Positions 8,210 through 17,759 of a stretch of DNA of 64,000 nt are shown in pieces. How positions within the stretch are numbered: the first letter of the stretch is position 1; every line of letters starts with the position of its first letter. A program made the translations under genes and the position numbers. A model generated the notes under the pieces. That model was not told the DNA's origin. It saw only the letters and a program-made list of their open reading frames with translations, and made no database searches. The stretch spans positions 1-64,000 of the forward strand of contig JAJZZM010000005.1 of assembly GCA_021797555.1 (NCBI GenBank), given 5' to 3'. Origin of the DNA: Thermoplasmata archaeon. Its GTDB lineage: Archaea; Thermoplasmatota; Thermoplasmata; Thermoplasmatales; Thermoplasmataceae.

Positions 8210-8866
8210 ATGATAAGAAGGGCAAATATAAATGACTGGGAATATATTAGCATGATATCAAAAATAAGCGGTTATGATGATTATATAAATCAAATCGGAA
8301 TGCTGTATATGTTTACCGGTGAAGTTTACATAAGCTATGATGATACTATTAATGGCTTTTTAAAAATTGAATATTTAAATGATAGCTCATTATGGGTAAC
8401 CGGATTAAGGGTTCATCCGGATTACAGAAGAAAAAACATAGCAAGCAATTTAATGGATTACGTTATAAATACAGGGAAATCAATGAAATATGGTTATGTA
8501 AGGGCATTGGTGGAATCAATAAATTATAAATCCGTAAATTTAATGGAAAAATTAAATTTGAATAAAAAATTGAAGGTGTATTTTTTTAATGGCGGGATAG
8601 ATTTAAATAAATACAATAAGTCGTACTGTAAACATTTTGTAAATGATGACTGGAGATTTTATTATAGCAGTGGATTTTTCTATAAAAATGATGATAATAC
8701 CGTATATATAAGCAGTAATAGGCATAAATGCTATACAGTTATTTCAGGAAATAATTTTGAATACATTAATGAAGGGATAACAGTTTCATATGATAATAAT
8801 ATAAATTTGCCACCTATGGAAGATTTTAAATCCGGTTATATATTTGAAAAAGCATTAAATTTATAA
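8210..8866 (+). CDS. GNAT-family N-acetyltransferase
   Basis: A 218-residue protein. The N-terminal 120 residues are a GNAT fold: beta strand MIRRANINDW, then GLRVHPDYRRKNIASNLMDYVI around residues 65-87, which includes the acetyl-CoA pyrophosphate-binding loop (RRKNIA in place of the usual R/Q-x-x-G-x-G/A). The NLMEKLNL segment near 120 is also typical of the fold. The C-terminal 90 residues are not an obvious domain and may bind the substrate. GNATs move an acetyl group from acetyl-CoA to an amine on a protein, antibiotic or metabolite; the target here is unknown. Confidence 0.82.
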   Translation: MIRRANINDWEYISMISKISGYDDYINQIGMLYMFTGEVYISYDDTINGFLKIEYLNDSSLWVTGLRVHPDYRRKNIASNLMDYVINTGKSMKYGYVRALVESINYKSVNLMEKLNLNKKLKVYFFNGGIDLNKYNKSYCKHFVNDDWRFYYSSGFFYKNDDNTVYISSNRHKCYTVISGNNFEYINEGITVSYDNNINLPPMEDFKSGYIFEKALNL

Positions 8867-8936
8867 TACTATTTTATAATATTAAAGCAATTTAAAATTA
8901 AAAAAAACTTTATATTATAAATATTGATTATTGATT

Positions 8937-10370
8937 ATGCCTAGAATTTCAGAAAAACAGCAACTAAAAAAAGGGGCAGCAGGTTTTTCCTCACTTTTAG
9001 GCCAGTCTATAGCCATGATTTCTCCACTCGGGGCTGTTGCAGCAACAATGACTGGTGCCGCAGAGTTTGCAGTTGGATCATTGCCGCTAGCATATCTTAT
9101 TTCAATTTTTGGTGTATTAATATGGATAAACACACCCTACCAGTTTTCAAAAAAAATTAATGGCACAGGGGGATTCTATACATTTAATGCAAAGGGAGCA
9201 AACCCCACATATGGCTTAATTATCGGTTATATGATGTGGTTTAGCTATTTTATGGTTATCACCAATGCTATACTGTTTACATCAGGTGTTTTTATTCCTG
9301 GTACAATAAGTTATTTTTTGCATGTAAACATAGGCAATTATACATGGGTTCCAATAATGACGGCATTTATACTAATTCTAACGGTAATAGCATATTTAGG
9401 CATTAAGCCATCATTAGCATATAGCTTTACGGCTTCGGTTATTGAAATAGCATTATTAATAATAACATCAGTTGTTATAATAGTGGCACTTGGGCCTAAA
9501 AATACCTATATACCGTTTACACCCGGTCCTGCACATGGTTTTTCAGCTGTGGCAGTGGGCATGGTGCTTGCCATATTTTCAATGTCAGGTTCATCAGCTG
9601 TTGTAACACTTGGAGAGGAAGCAAAACAGCCTAAAAAGAACATTAAGAAAGCACTTCTAATAAGTTTCCTGATTACCGGTGCTGTATTTGTACTTACATC
9701 ATATGCATTAACTGTCGGCTGGGGCATATCAAATATGCCGTCATTTTTCAGTTCAAGTGTGCCCGGATTAATTGTGGCAGATAAGTATATCGGTCTTCCA
9801 TTTACCATAATCTTATTTGTATTTATTATAAATAGTTTATTTGCAGGGTCTTTAGCGCCATTAAATACAAGTTCAAGGATGATTTTCTCCATGAGCAGGG
9901 ATGGTTTAGGCCCGCATATGTTTGCAAGGGTGCACCCTGTTCATAAAACACCATATATTGCAATATTTGTAATGGCTGGTGTTGCGTATTTTGTATCACT
10001 TGCATCCGGTTTGCTTATTGGCCCGGAAGATGGTTTTCTATATCTTGTAACAGCATCATCAGCAGCGTTATTCATAGGGCATATATTAAGCAATTTTGGC
10101 CTTGGTGTAACATATAAAAAGTTAAAGGAATTTAAAATTATGACGCATGCTGTAATACCCGCAATAGCAACAGTTGTACTTGCTGTAGCTATGTATTATA
10201 GCTTTGTCCCTCCAGCATATCCCGTAGATTATGCAATAATAACTGCCATTATATTTATAGTAATAGCAATTGTTGCTATACTTATTTATGGAATAAAGCA
10301 TTCAGATAAAATTGAAAATGCAGGAAGTTCCGATATAGAAGTGCAGGAACAGATAGAGGGCAGGGATTAA
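8937..10370 (+). CDS. APC-family amino acid permease
   Basis: A 477-residue transporter with about 12 helices. Helix 1 contains GQSIAMISPLGAVAATMTG, the substrate-binding break, and VVTLGEEAKQPKKNIKKA lies after helix 6, both diagnostic of the APC superfamily. I chose the ATG at 8937 (MPRISEKQQ) because a TATA-like ACTTTATATTATAAA lies about 25-30 bases upstream; a TTG two codons earlier is possible but less likely. It is closely similar in plan to the permeases at 4587 and 12349, indicating expansion of amino acid uptake. Substrate unknown. Confidence 0.9.
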   Translation: MPRISEKQQLKKGAAGFSSLLGQSIAMISPLGAVAATMTGAAEFAVGSLPLAYLISIFGVLIWINTPYQFSKKINGTGGFYTFNAKGANPTYGLIIGYMMWFSYFMVITNAILFTSGVFIPGTISYFLHVNIGNYTWVPIMTAFILILTVIAYLGIKPSLAYSFTASVIEIALLIITSVVIIVALGPKNTYIPFTPGPAHGFSAVAVGMVLAIFSMSGSSAVVTLGEEAKQPKKNIKKALLISFLITGAVFVLTSYALTVGWGISNMPSFFSSSVPGLIVADKYIGLPFTIILFVFIINSLFAGSLAPLNTSSRMIFSMSRDGLGPHMFARVHPVHKTPYIAIFVMAGVAYFVSLASGLLIGPEDGFLYLVTASSAALFIGHILSNFGLGVTYKKLKEFKIMTHAVIPAIATVVLAVAMYYSFVPPAYPVDYAIITAIIFIVIAIVAILIYGIKHSDKIENAGSSDIEVQEQIEGRD

Positions 10371-10461
10371 ATATTATATATTTTTCAAGTTTTTTATAAT
10401 TGTTTAAATTTATTTTTTACCTATAAGTTTTTTATTCTTTCCTTTGCTGATGTTTTAAAGC

Positions 10462-10656
10462 TATTGGGATATCAATCCAGGTTTGCCTTCAGGAATTGGA
10501 AACCTTGAATCACCAAAAGTCATAATTATTTCTGGTAAAAGCAAAATTTCACAGCCGCTATCATATGACAGGCCATTAACCATAGATATTAGTGGTTTTT
10601 TAAAATCTAATATAGCCTTTATTGCATTATATAAATTATTGAAAAATTTCTGTCCC
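10462..10656 (-). pseudogene. Enoyl-CoA hydratase/isomerase (crotonase) fragment
   Basis: On the minus strand a frame without a start codon reads KPLISMVNGLSYDSGCEILL followed by PEIIMTFGDSRFPIPEGKPG. This matches the crotonase core (KPVIAAVNG-hydrophobic-GGGCEL ... ARFGLPE-x-x-G). About 65 residues remain, bounded by stop codons on both sides, so the N- and C-terminal parts are lost. Crotonases hydrate enoyl-CoA in fatty acid or amino acid breakdown. It lies just beyond the stop of the ATPase gene at 10680 and is a gene relic. The remaining 10371-10461 stretch is AT-rich and holds nothing I recognise. Confidence 0.7.
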
Positions 10657-10679
10657 TATTCAGTTTTATTTAAACAGTT

Positions 10680-11438
10680 CTATTCTATCCTCTTAAATAT
10701 TGATGGTGAGCATTCAATAAGCTTCCGGCCTGTGCTGCTATTCTGCTTTATGGCAAAGTTGTCGGTTGTATTTGATTCTGCGACCTTTCCATGGTCTATT
10801 ATATATACATAGTCAGAAACAAAAAGTATCCTGTTTATCGAATTATCAAGATATACTATGCTTATATTATCTGATAATTTCCTCAAAAGTTTTAGCATAA
10901 TAAAAAGATTTATGGTATCAAGCATGGAAAATGGCTCATCAAGTACTATTACTTCAGGGTCAGGTATCAGTGATATAGCAAATGCAAGTTTCTGCCTCTC
11001 GCCTCCGGATAATGTATCTATTTTCCTGCCAAGGTAAATATTGTAATCATAAAAAACCATGCCTAATTTTTTTAATGCGTTTTCCATGGTTACACCATTA
11101 AGTTTTGCTGTTCTTTCTATATGCCACATAACATCCATTCCGGCATTCAGTGATATATATGGGTCCTGGAATACATTTCTGATATAATTGGTATTTTCAG
11201 GAATTTTATGGTATGTCATGCCGTTTACCGTATATGACACTGTGCCGGAATCATAACTGTCATAGCCTGAAATAATGGATGCAAGTGTAGTTTTGCCCGA
11301 ACCCGATACGCCACATATGCCTGTCACGCCATTGTCATATATATCCATGTTTACATTATCAACTGCATTTAAATTATGCCATTTAAAGGTGCCTTCACGT
11401 ATTTTATAGGTTTTTGTAATTTTTTCAAGCCTTATCAT
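10680..11438 (-). CDS. Peptide/nickel-type ABC transporter ATPase (OppF/DppF-like)
   Basis: A 252-residue ATPase with Walker A GVSGSGKTT near residue 45, the signature LSGGERQK, and Walker B VIVLDEPFSMLD. The Q-loop region (NVFQDPYISLN) is typical of the oligopeptide importer ATPases of the Dpp/Opp group. Its start overlaps the stop region of the upstream ATPase by 14 bases, so the two are translationally coupled and probably form a heterodimer. No ABC permease or binding protein gene lies nearby; the operon instead begins with an APC permease. The C-terminal oligopeptide-transporter extension is shorter than usual. Confidence 0.85.
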   Translation of the reverse strand: MIRLEKITKTYKIREGTFKWHNLNAVDNVNMDIYDNGVTGICGVSGSGKTTLASIISGYDSYDSGTVSYTVNGMTYHKIPENTNYIRNVFQDPYISLNAGMDVMWHIERTAKLNGVTMENALKKLGMVFYDYNIYLGRKIDTLSGGERQKLAFAISLIPDPEVIVLDEPFSMLDTINLFIMLKLLRKLSDNISIVYLDNSINRILFVSDYVYIIDHGKVAESNTTDNFAIKQNSSTGRKLIECSPSIFKRIE

Positions 11439-12345
11439 GCTTCCACTCCGGATATCTTATGCATCTGTAGCCATGGCCATTTATATAATTATATTCTATC
11501 CTATTTTCACATAATGGTTCTGCATGCGGGCACATATTTATGAAAACGCATTGGGCATTCCCGTTTTTAACATCATTAAAAAAATATTTTATGTCTTCAT
11601 TTCTTTTTTCATATGATGGAATGTATTTTAGAAGCATATATGTATATGGATGGAGTTGTGATTTTAATATATCACTGTAATTAGCATCCTCCACAAAGGT
11701 GCCATTGTACATTATATGTATATAGTCACATATGCTGAATATAGATTCAACATCATTTCCAGTTATTATTATATTGTGTTTGTCTTTTAATTTAACTATG
11801 GACAGCAATACATCATGTGCCGATATCGGATCTAACCCTGTTGTTGGTTCATCAAATAAAAATATTTCTTTTCCTGTGGCCAGTGCCATGAGTATTATTA
11901 CCCTGTGCTTCATTCCATCACTCATCTGCCCGGGTTTTAATTTCATAATATTTTCAGGAAGCATAAATTTATTGATCATGTTATTTATATAATCCATATC
12001 AGGAGTAATTTTAAGCGATTTCATAAGTTTATTGAGCTGTAAACCTATATTTTCAAATATATTAAGGCTGTTAAGTGAATTCTGTGGAATATAGGCTATT
12101 TTATTCCTGAAATCCTGAAATGATTTTAATGATAGAAATATGTTATTGCCATTATATTTAATTATTCCTGATTCAATATAAGCCTTATTTAATAAGGTTT
12201 TAAGCAGTGTTGTTTTACCTGACCCACTTGATCCGAGAATGCCGGTAATTTTTCCTGTTTCAGTTTTTATATTTATTTCATTTAAAACTTTTTTATATGT
12301 TCCATTGATGGCATAGCCCGATGATACATTGGATAGTTCAAGCAT
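11425..12345 (-). CDS. Peptide-type ABC transporter ATPase (OppD/DppD-like), degenerate signature
   Basis: A 306-residue ATPase. Walker A is GSSGSGKTT and Walker B is IFLFDEPTTGLD, both intact. The signature motif reads MSDGMKHR where LSGGQ-x-R is expected, so the C-loop is degenerate. After the ATPase core, LHPYTYMLLKYIPSYE and a region with spaced cysteines (CVFINMCPHAEPLC, then YRCIRYPEW) match the oligo_HPY C-terminal domain of Opp/Dpp ATPases, which often carries an iron-sulphur or metal site. It overlaps the partner ATPase by 14 bases and begins 3 bases after the stop of the APC permease. The membrane partner is not visible. Confidence 0.86.
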   Translation of the reverse strand: MLELSNVSSGYAINGTYKKVLNEINIKTETGKITGILGSSGSGKTTLLKTLLNKAYIESGIIKYNGNNIFLSLKSFQDFRNKIAYIPQNSLNSLNIFENIGLQLNKLMKSLKITPDMDYINNMINKFMLPENIMKLKPGQMSDGMKHRVIILMALATGKEIFLFDEPTTGLDPISAHDVLLSIVKLKDKHNIIITGNDVESIFSICDYIHIMYNGTFVEDANYSDILKSQLHPYTYMLLKYIPSYEKRNEDIKYFFNDVKNGNAQCVFINMCPHAEPLCENRIEYNYINGHGYRCIRYPEWKHDKA

Positions 12346-12348
12346 TGC

Positions 12349-13944
12349 CTATTCCTCCTTATTATTTTCCCCATTCAGTTCCTCTTCCGATATTATATTG
12401 ACCCTTTTCCCCGCCCATTTAACGATCTCTGGTTTTCTTTGTCCAAGCACAATAATATACACTGACATCAAAACTATGTATAATGCTATGGCTATAACTG
12501 CCTCTGTAAGAGGAAATACGGGAGGTATAATGGATTCATAAAGCACAAATATGAATATGGCCGTAGCAATTCCGGGCAGTATATAATGCTCTATGGGGTG
12601 TGTAATTCTATGCATGCCTGTATGCTTTTCCCTTAATCTGTGGAATAATGTCATAACAGATGTATTTAAAAGCAAATGGACTGAAATTAATCCTACGAGT
12701 GCCATAGTAGAAAGAAGGTCAAAGGAATATTCAAGAATTGTATCTACATTGGCAACATTGCCATATATAAGATACAATGGGGGATATCCCAGTGCAAGTT
12801 CCATAAAGAACGGCACAAACATGGAGAATATGACTGAAATAATTGCAATGAATATTAATGCAATATATGGGCTGCCAAATCTCTTGCTTGTCCTTGAAAA
12901 TGTTGCAGGAATAACAGAATCCCTTGCCATCGAAAAGTATACTCTACCTGCATTCGACTGCATTGCCACACCATCAGAAAATGCAGAGTTGAAAGCTGTA
13001 AGTGCCAATAATAGTCCACCTGCTATGCCTGTATACAATGTTGCAACTATTACACCCGGAATTATATAGCCACCACTATCGGGCAGTGAGAAATTGGCCA
13101 TTTTATTAACACCGTATCCAACGGTGAGGGCATATGCAACCTCTGTAAGGAGTGCCCCGACTATTACAAGCCCGAAAACCAGTGACCTTGTTATTGATTT
13201 ATGTGTTTTTACCTCCTCACCCAACGGTGCAGAGCCACCATATCCTATAAAGCTTGTTAAGCCAAAGATCATTCCAAGGCCGAGGCCTGTAAATGGGCCG
13301 CCGATCGGTGCAAACTGCGATGCATACTGGGGCCATGCAAACGGATTGAAAACATTTAATGTATTATCCGGAGCCTTTAATATTATTATAAGCCCGAGTA
13401 TGGCAAGAAAACCTATTTCAAATGCAGATGCATATTTTACATACCTTATCTGTGGCCTTATGCCTAAAATAGCCAGGATTATAGGCCCAACTATGAACAC
13501 GCCTATGAGTGGAATCCATATCCATACCGGAAGAACTATATGAAAGAAATACTGAATAATTCCTGGAAGCAGTATGCCGGCAACATAAACAGGTATGGCA
13601 GCCGTGCTTACGCTCTGGTACATGACATAAAGGAATCCAGCAAGTATGGCACTTTTTGAACCAAGTGCTGATGCTATATATCCATAATAGCCACCGGCAC
13701 TCGCATGCCTTTTTGATAAATGGTATAATGTGTTTACTTCAAGATACATTGTTAATGTTGCTATAAGAAACGCAAGCGGCGTTAAAACAAATGCAAATGC
13801 AGCGGCCGATGTCATAAATGCTACTGTATCGCATGCAGGGGCCATGGCTGAAATCTCCTCCGATATTGCCCCCCAGGTTGTAACATTTCCGTGCAATACT
13901 GTGCCACTGCTTGCATAGTCTTTTAATTCAGGTGGATTTCGCAT
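12349..13944 (-). CDS. APC-family amino acid permease heading an ATPase operon
   Basis: A 531-residue protein with 12 or more helices. Diagnostic features are EISAMAPACDTVAFMTSAAAF in helix 1 and GGSAPLGEEVKTHKSIT after helix 6. The family imports amino acids using proton or sodium gradients and normally needs no ATPase. It is the first gene of a tight minus-strand operon with the two Opp-type ATPases (3-base gap, then 14-base overlap), which is an odd combination. The C-terminal tail is charged (EEELNGENNKEE) and cytoplasmic. The protein is longer than the other two APC permeases here, mainly from an insertion around residues 375-405. Confidence 0.9.
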   Translation of the reverse strand: MRNPPELKDYASSGTVLHGNVTTWGAISEEISAMAPACDTVAFMTSAAAFAFVLTPLAFLIATLTMYLEVNTLYHLSKRHASAGGYYGYIASALGSKSAILAGFLYVMYQSVSTAAIPVYVAGILLPGIIQYFFHIVLPVWIWIPLIGVFIVGPIILAILGIRPQIRYVKYASAFEIGFLAILGLIIILKAPDNTLNVFNPFAWPQYASQFAPIGGPFTGLGLGMIFGLTSFIGYGGSAPLGEEVKTHKSITRSLVFGLVIVGALLTEVAYALTVGYGVNKMANFSLPDSGGYIIPGVIVATLYTGIAGGLLLALTAFNSAFSDGVAMQSNAGRVYFSMARDSVIPATFSRTSKRFGSPYIALIFIAIISVIFSMFVPFFMELALGYPPLYLIYGNVANVDTILEYSFDLLSTMALVGLISVHLLLNTSVMTLFHRLREKHTGMHRITHPIEHYILPGIATAIFIFVLYESIIPPVFPLTEAVIAIALYIVLMSVYIIVLGQRKPEIVKWAGKRVNIISEEELNGENNKEE

Positions 13945-14019
13945 AGGATGTTAATATATTAATAATATATAAGATTTATACTAATTTATTTAGCCTTATA
14001 CTAAACTATTTTATAATTT

Positions 14020-14740
14020 ATCAGGATTAACCGTTTCCTTTCTCTCCTTTTCAATGTATTTTACATTGTTTTTAAGCATTGTATAAATTATCTCTGCCAC
14101 TATTCTTGCTATTATTGATCTCTTCTTTCCAAATATCTTTGCTATGCTGAGATGCTTGCTTTTAAATTTCCTTGTATGCCTTATTAATGAATGTACTGTT
14201 TAAACTAAAAAGAATCCTAAACGGAATGCTCCTGCTTTGTTATATGTCCCCTTATTAACTTTGTGCCTGGATGGTTCCTCTTTAGTTGTTAACCCAGTAT
14301 ATAATGCAAATTTCTCCTTATTATCGAATCTATTAACTGCTCATATTTCCATCAATACTTTATTGCCTAATGGGTCTGTGGCTTTAATTATTGTTCCATA
14401 TGGTGTTAACAATGCATGTATTTTATTATTCTTAAATGTTATTTCTTCTCCTAAAGAATGACTGTACCTTACCGATGACCTTATATTCTCTATTTCCTCT
14501 GATGGAATATATAATTTCATATAATACATTTAACCTGAATAATTCTGCAAGTTTCAATAAGTCTGCCCATCGGTCTTTTTATAACTGTCAGATATTCCAG
14601 AAACCTTTTCCGGGTCTATTAAGTGTATTTTATAATCCGTTTTAATAATTCCTTAGCAAAATACTTACATGATGTTGAAGATTTTGTTACAATATCATGG
14701 CATTATAAATTTTTCCTGCAGGTCTTTAAGGTTTTAACAT
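14020..14740 (-). pseudogene. Decayed IS110-family transposase
   Basis: On the minus strand, broken frames align along the whole IS110 transposase at 1622-2776. Recognisable pieces are KIHLIDPEKV and SYKKTDG (N-terminal domain), IPSEEIENIRSSVRYSHSLG, KIHALLTPYGTIIKATDPLG, and C-terminal pieces around the AEIIYTML and YIEKERKE segments. Several frameshifts and stops interrupt it, and the first 35 or so residues are not recognisable. It is a dead copy closely related to the intact element. No intact bridge-RNA-like leader was seen upstream (14741-14900). The flanking bases 13945-14019 hold the promoter region of the permease at 13944. Confidence 0.85.
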
Positions 14741-14907
14741 AAATTTACCATATCTATTTCATATATACCCCCAGAGTTTACTGCAAAAATTACCTATTTA
14801 AAGTATTATGTGCCTTAAATTGTTATGTTTATTATTATGAGATTGCTAATATGTGAATAAACAAAATAAATCAATAAAATTTTATCCTTTAATTTTATTA
14901 GGCAATT

Positions 14908-15063
14908 ATGGTTGCTAAGATAAGTGAATTTAAAGGCCATAAAATAATTGAATTGTCTAACGGCGAGGATGATAAATTCCCATTTTCATTCGGCCTGGCA
15001 AAGGCTAAATTAATACTTGACAATATTGATGAAATAAAAAAATTTGTCAAAGAATCAAAATAA
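14908..15063 (+). CDS. Conserved small protein, 51 aa (paralogue at 42207)
   Basis: A short gene starting at the ATG at 14908 and ending in TAA at 15061-15063. The product starts MVAKISEFKGHKIIEL and ends FSFGLAKAKLILDNIDEIKKF-VKESK. It has a near-identical layout to the 48-residue protein encoded at 42207-42353 (EFKGH in the first third, F-x-FG-x-A-x-x-KL in the middle, I-KKF at the end), which shows both are real genes of one family. The pattern suggests two or three beta strands followed by an amphipathic helix. Function is unknown. An AT-rich promoter-like stretch precedes it. Confidence 0.72.
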   Translation: MVAKISEFKGHKIIELSNGEDDKFPFSFGLAKAKLILDNIDEIKKFVKESK

Positions 15064-15420
15064 TTTTTATGCTAGTAAATAGGTTATCCATACATGATAT
15101 TATTTATTTTTATATAGAATAATATTTTTTTATTTTATAATGTATGAATATTACTTTAATATGGACCAGGCATATTATAATTGTAATACTGCAATATATG
15201 TAATAACAAGAAATAGCAGTATGAAGTTGATGCCCCTGCCCTTGAAGGACTTGAAATAGGTCCGTATGTAAGGGTAAGCACAGTCAATGAATCAGGAAAG
15301 CCCCTATGCTTTAGCATGAGATAGCTCACTAATAAATTATACACTTTTTAACATGTTAAACAATAATTGCCACTAAATAGATACTAATTAGAATTTTATA
15401 CAAACACAGCATATACAATC
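15064..15420. other. Intergenic region with a short relic frame
   Basis: Bases 15217-15324 on the plus strand are open and read EVDAPALEGLEIGPYVRVS and so on, with a stop upstream in frame and no start codon. It looks like the tail of a lost gene, but I cannot name the family. The rest is AT-rich and holds the promoter of the thiamine-binding gene. Confidence 0.35.
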
Positions 15421-15711
15421 ATGATAGTTGCTGATGTTACATTTTACCCTATTGGCAAAGGCATTTCTGTTGGACCTGCAATAAAAAGTGCAATAAATAA
15501 AATGAAAGAAAACAAAAATATAACAGTATATCCAAATAGTATGGCAACAGTAATTGAATGCAATAGCCTGGATATTTTAATGGATGCTGTTAAGGACACT
15601 GAGAGATTCCTTGAATCACAGGGATTTCCAAGAATAGAGACAATATTGCGGATAGACAATAGGAATGACGTGGAAAATTCCGTTGAAAGAAAGCTGGATG
15701 CAATAAAATGA
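15421..15711 (+). CDS. MTH1187-type thiamine-binding protein (UPF0045/YqgV)
   Basis: A 96-residue protein with the family pattern: a first strand IVADVTFYPIGKGISVGPAI, a central strand TVYPNSMATVIE, and a final helix region with DTERFLESQGFPRIETILRIDNR. Proteins of this family form a ferredoxin-like fold, assemble into dimers or tetramers and bind thiamine or related pyrimidines; some are thought to buffer vitamin B1. The length is normal for the family. It stands alone on the plus strand; no thiamine biosynthesis or transport gene is adjacent. Confidence 0.88.
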   Translation: MIVADVTFYPIGKGISVGPAIKSAINKMKENKNITVYPNSMATVIECNSLDILMDAVKDTERFLESQGFPRIETILRIDNRNDVENSVERKLDAIK

Positions 15712-15858
15712 GATTTTATTTATATATTTAACCTATTGAATTATTTATATAGATTAAAATACTAAACTAGCTAAAAATGCTGCAATAATTAATTATACCA
15801 ATTCCTACAATTCAAATATATAAACAAAGTCATATATTTATTTTTATTCAGAATATAC

Positions 15859-17553
15859 TTAATTTTTATAGTCCGATGTTTTTCTCCCATGCCCATCTGA
15901 ACTTTTATTTTCTTTGCCCTCAGTGTACACAGGTTTTCTGAACAGTGATGCAATGCCCGCAATTACCGTTATTCCTCCGCCAAGTAAAAACACATCGTGC
16001 ATTGAACTCATGAATGCAGGGGCAATTATATTAGGGAACCATAAATGCCCTGTAATTATTAACAATGTGCTGTGCGGTATTGATATCGCAGTGGTTGCTA
16101 TTACATATTTTACTGTGTTCAGGCCAAGAAACGTTGAAAATAGTATTTGTGTTGGCGGAATATTCTTAAATGCTGGGCCAAGTGAACTTATATGCTCACT
16201 GGCAAGGCCAGCACCTATTGCAGGCGGATATGAAATGGATAATCCCAAAATCAGGATTGAAAAGAATATTCCTATGCTTGCTGTATATCCTATATTTCTC
16301 ATTGTATTTAATATTCCGGATGCTGAACCTCTCTCATTTGCAGGCACAGATGACATGGCAACATTCACATTTGGCACATTGAATATCCCATAGCCTATTC
16401 CAAATATTATTATAATTACTGCAAGAAATATATATGAAAAATTATATGAAAGAAGCACAAGGCTGAATAGGGCACCGGCAGAGATAAAAAGGCCAAGCGT
16501 TGTAAGCATTCTGGAATTGATCCTTTTTGACAGATTTGCCGACATGACACCAAATATACCCATGGATATTGGCAGCGGAAGCATATATATTCCTGCCCAC
16601 AGGGGCGTTACTGAATAACGGTAACCGTGAATTGGAAGCCATATGCCCTGAAATAATAAGGTTAGCATATACATCAATCCCATCATTCCAAGAGATGAAA
16701 TTAACAGTGAAAATATGCTAATGCTGAAATTCCTGTTGTGGAATAAATGCATATCAAACATCGGTGCAGAAACTTTTCCCTCAATAAATGGAAATGCCAT
16801 GAGAAGGGCAGCTCCTGAAACAAGGGCAGCCAGAACCAGTGGATTTGTCCATCCCATTGGATTATTTTTGTATGGCGTAATTCCATATGTTATCCCAAGA
16901 AGCAAAATTATAAGGCCAAGGGCAAAAGTAATATTGCCGGCTATATCTATCTTTCTAGCAGCCTTTTCCCGGACATCCTTCAATTTTAAATATGACCATG
17001 CAGTTCCAAAAATGCCTATTGGAACGCTTAAAAGGAATATATCTCTCCAGTAAATGGTGGCAAGCACCCCTCCAAGGACAACGCCAATGCTAACCCCTGA
17101 TACAGCTGCAACACTGTTTATTGATATTGCAAATCCCCTTTCTTCTGAATTAAAATTGTCCGTTATAATAGCAAATGTATTTGCCATCAAAAACGCACCT
17201 CCAATAGCCTGCACAACCCTAAAAACTATAAGTTCAAGTGCTATTGTATATCCTGTTCCGGGTGCCAGGTAAAGGAGTATTGATCCAATGGTAAAAATTA
17301 AAAAGCCAAGATTAAAAATTCTGACCCTTCCAAATATGTCAGATAATTTTCCAATGCTTACCAGAGTTACTGAAAGCACGATCATATAGCTCATTATTAA
17401 CCATAGCAGGTAAGGAAATGACCCACTCTGAAAAGGATTTAAATGGATGCCCTTAAAAATAGCCGGAAGTGCAACGATAATTATGCTTGTATTGATTGTG
17501 GCCATAAGCTGGCCTATTGTTGTATTGCTTAATGCTATCCATTTCGCTTCCAT
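15859..17553 (-). CDS. MFS multidrug exporter, DHA2 (EmrB/QacA) type
   Basis: A 564-residue major facilitator with about 14 helices, the number expected for the DHA2 drug:proton antiporters. Motif A-like GKLSDIFGRVRIFN follows helix 2, motif C-like SGVSIGVVLGGVLATIYWRDIF lies in helix 5 and the following loop (the W-R at its end is typical of EmrB), and the first helix has TTIGQLMATINTSIIIVALPAI, the signature near the N-terminus. A small hydrophilic Lys/Ser-rich tail ends the protein. It would export toxic organic compounds. It appears monocistronic and is followed by no partner membrane fusion protein, as expected for an archaeon. Confidence 0.9.
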   Translation of the reverse strand: MEAKWIALSNTTIGQLMATINTSIIIVALPAIFKGIHLNPFQSGSFPYLLWLIMSYMIVLSVTLVSIGKLSDIFGRVRIFNLGFLIFTIGSILLYLAPGTGYTIALELIVFRVVQAIGGAFLMANTFAIITDNFNSEERGFAISINSVAAVSGVSIGVVLGGVLATIYWRDIFLLSVPIGIFGTAWSYLKLKDVREKAARKIDIAGNITFALGLIILLLGITYGITPYKNNPMGWTNPLVLAALVSGAALLMAFPFIEGKVSAPMFDMHLFHNRNFSISIFSLLISSLGMMGLMYMLTLLFQGIWLPIHGYRYSVTPLWAGIYMLPLPISMGIFGVMSANLSKRINSRMLTTLGLFISAGALFSLVLLSYNFSYIFLAVIIIIFGIGYGIFNVPNVNVAMSSVPANERGSASGILNTMRNIGYTASIGIFFSILILGLSISYPPAIGAGLASEHISSLGPAFKNIPPTQILFSTFLGLNTVKYVIATTAISIPHSTLLIITGHLWFPNIIAPAFMSSMHDVFLLGGGITVIAGIASLFRKPVYTEGKENKSSDGHGRKTSDYKN

Positions 17554-17759
17554 AATTTAAAATTGCAGCTACGTATATAAATATTATAATTAAACTATTT
17601 ACCAGTAAAGCAACATGCATCGCATAATATAAGATAGATAATAAATAGTATCGGGATTTTTATTTATAATTATGTACATTTATAACATTTTTATTATTCC
17701 TGTAACTATTTTGGCAATATTGCTATAAGCCATTCCGCTTAACTGCTGTATTGAATTCA

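Noticed and set aside
10483-10812. 109-residue plus-strand frame
   Set aside because: It is the antisense shadow of the crotonase relic and of the ATPase gene end.
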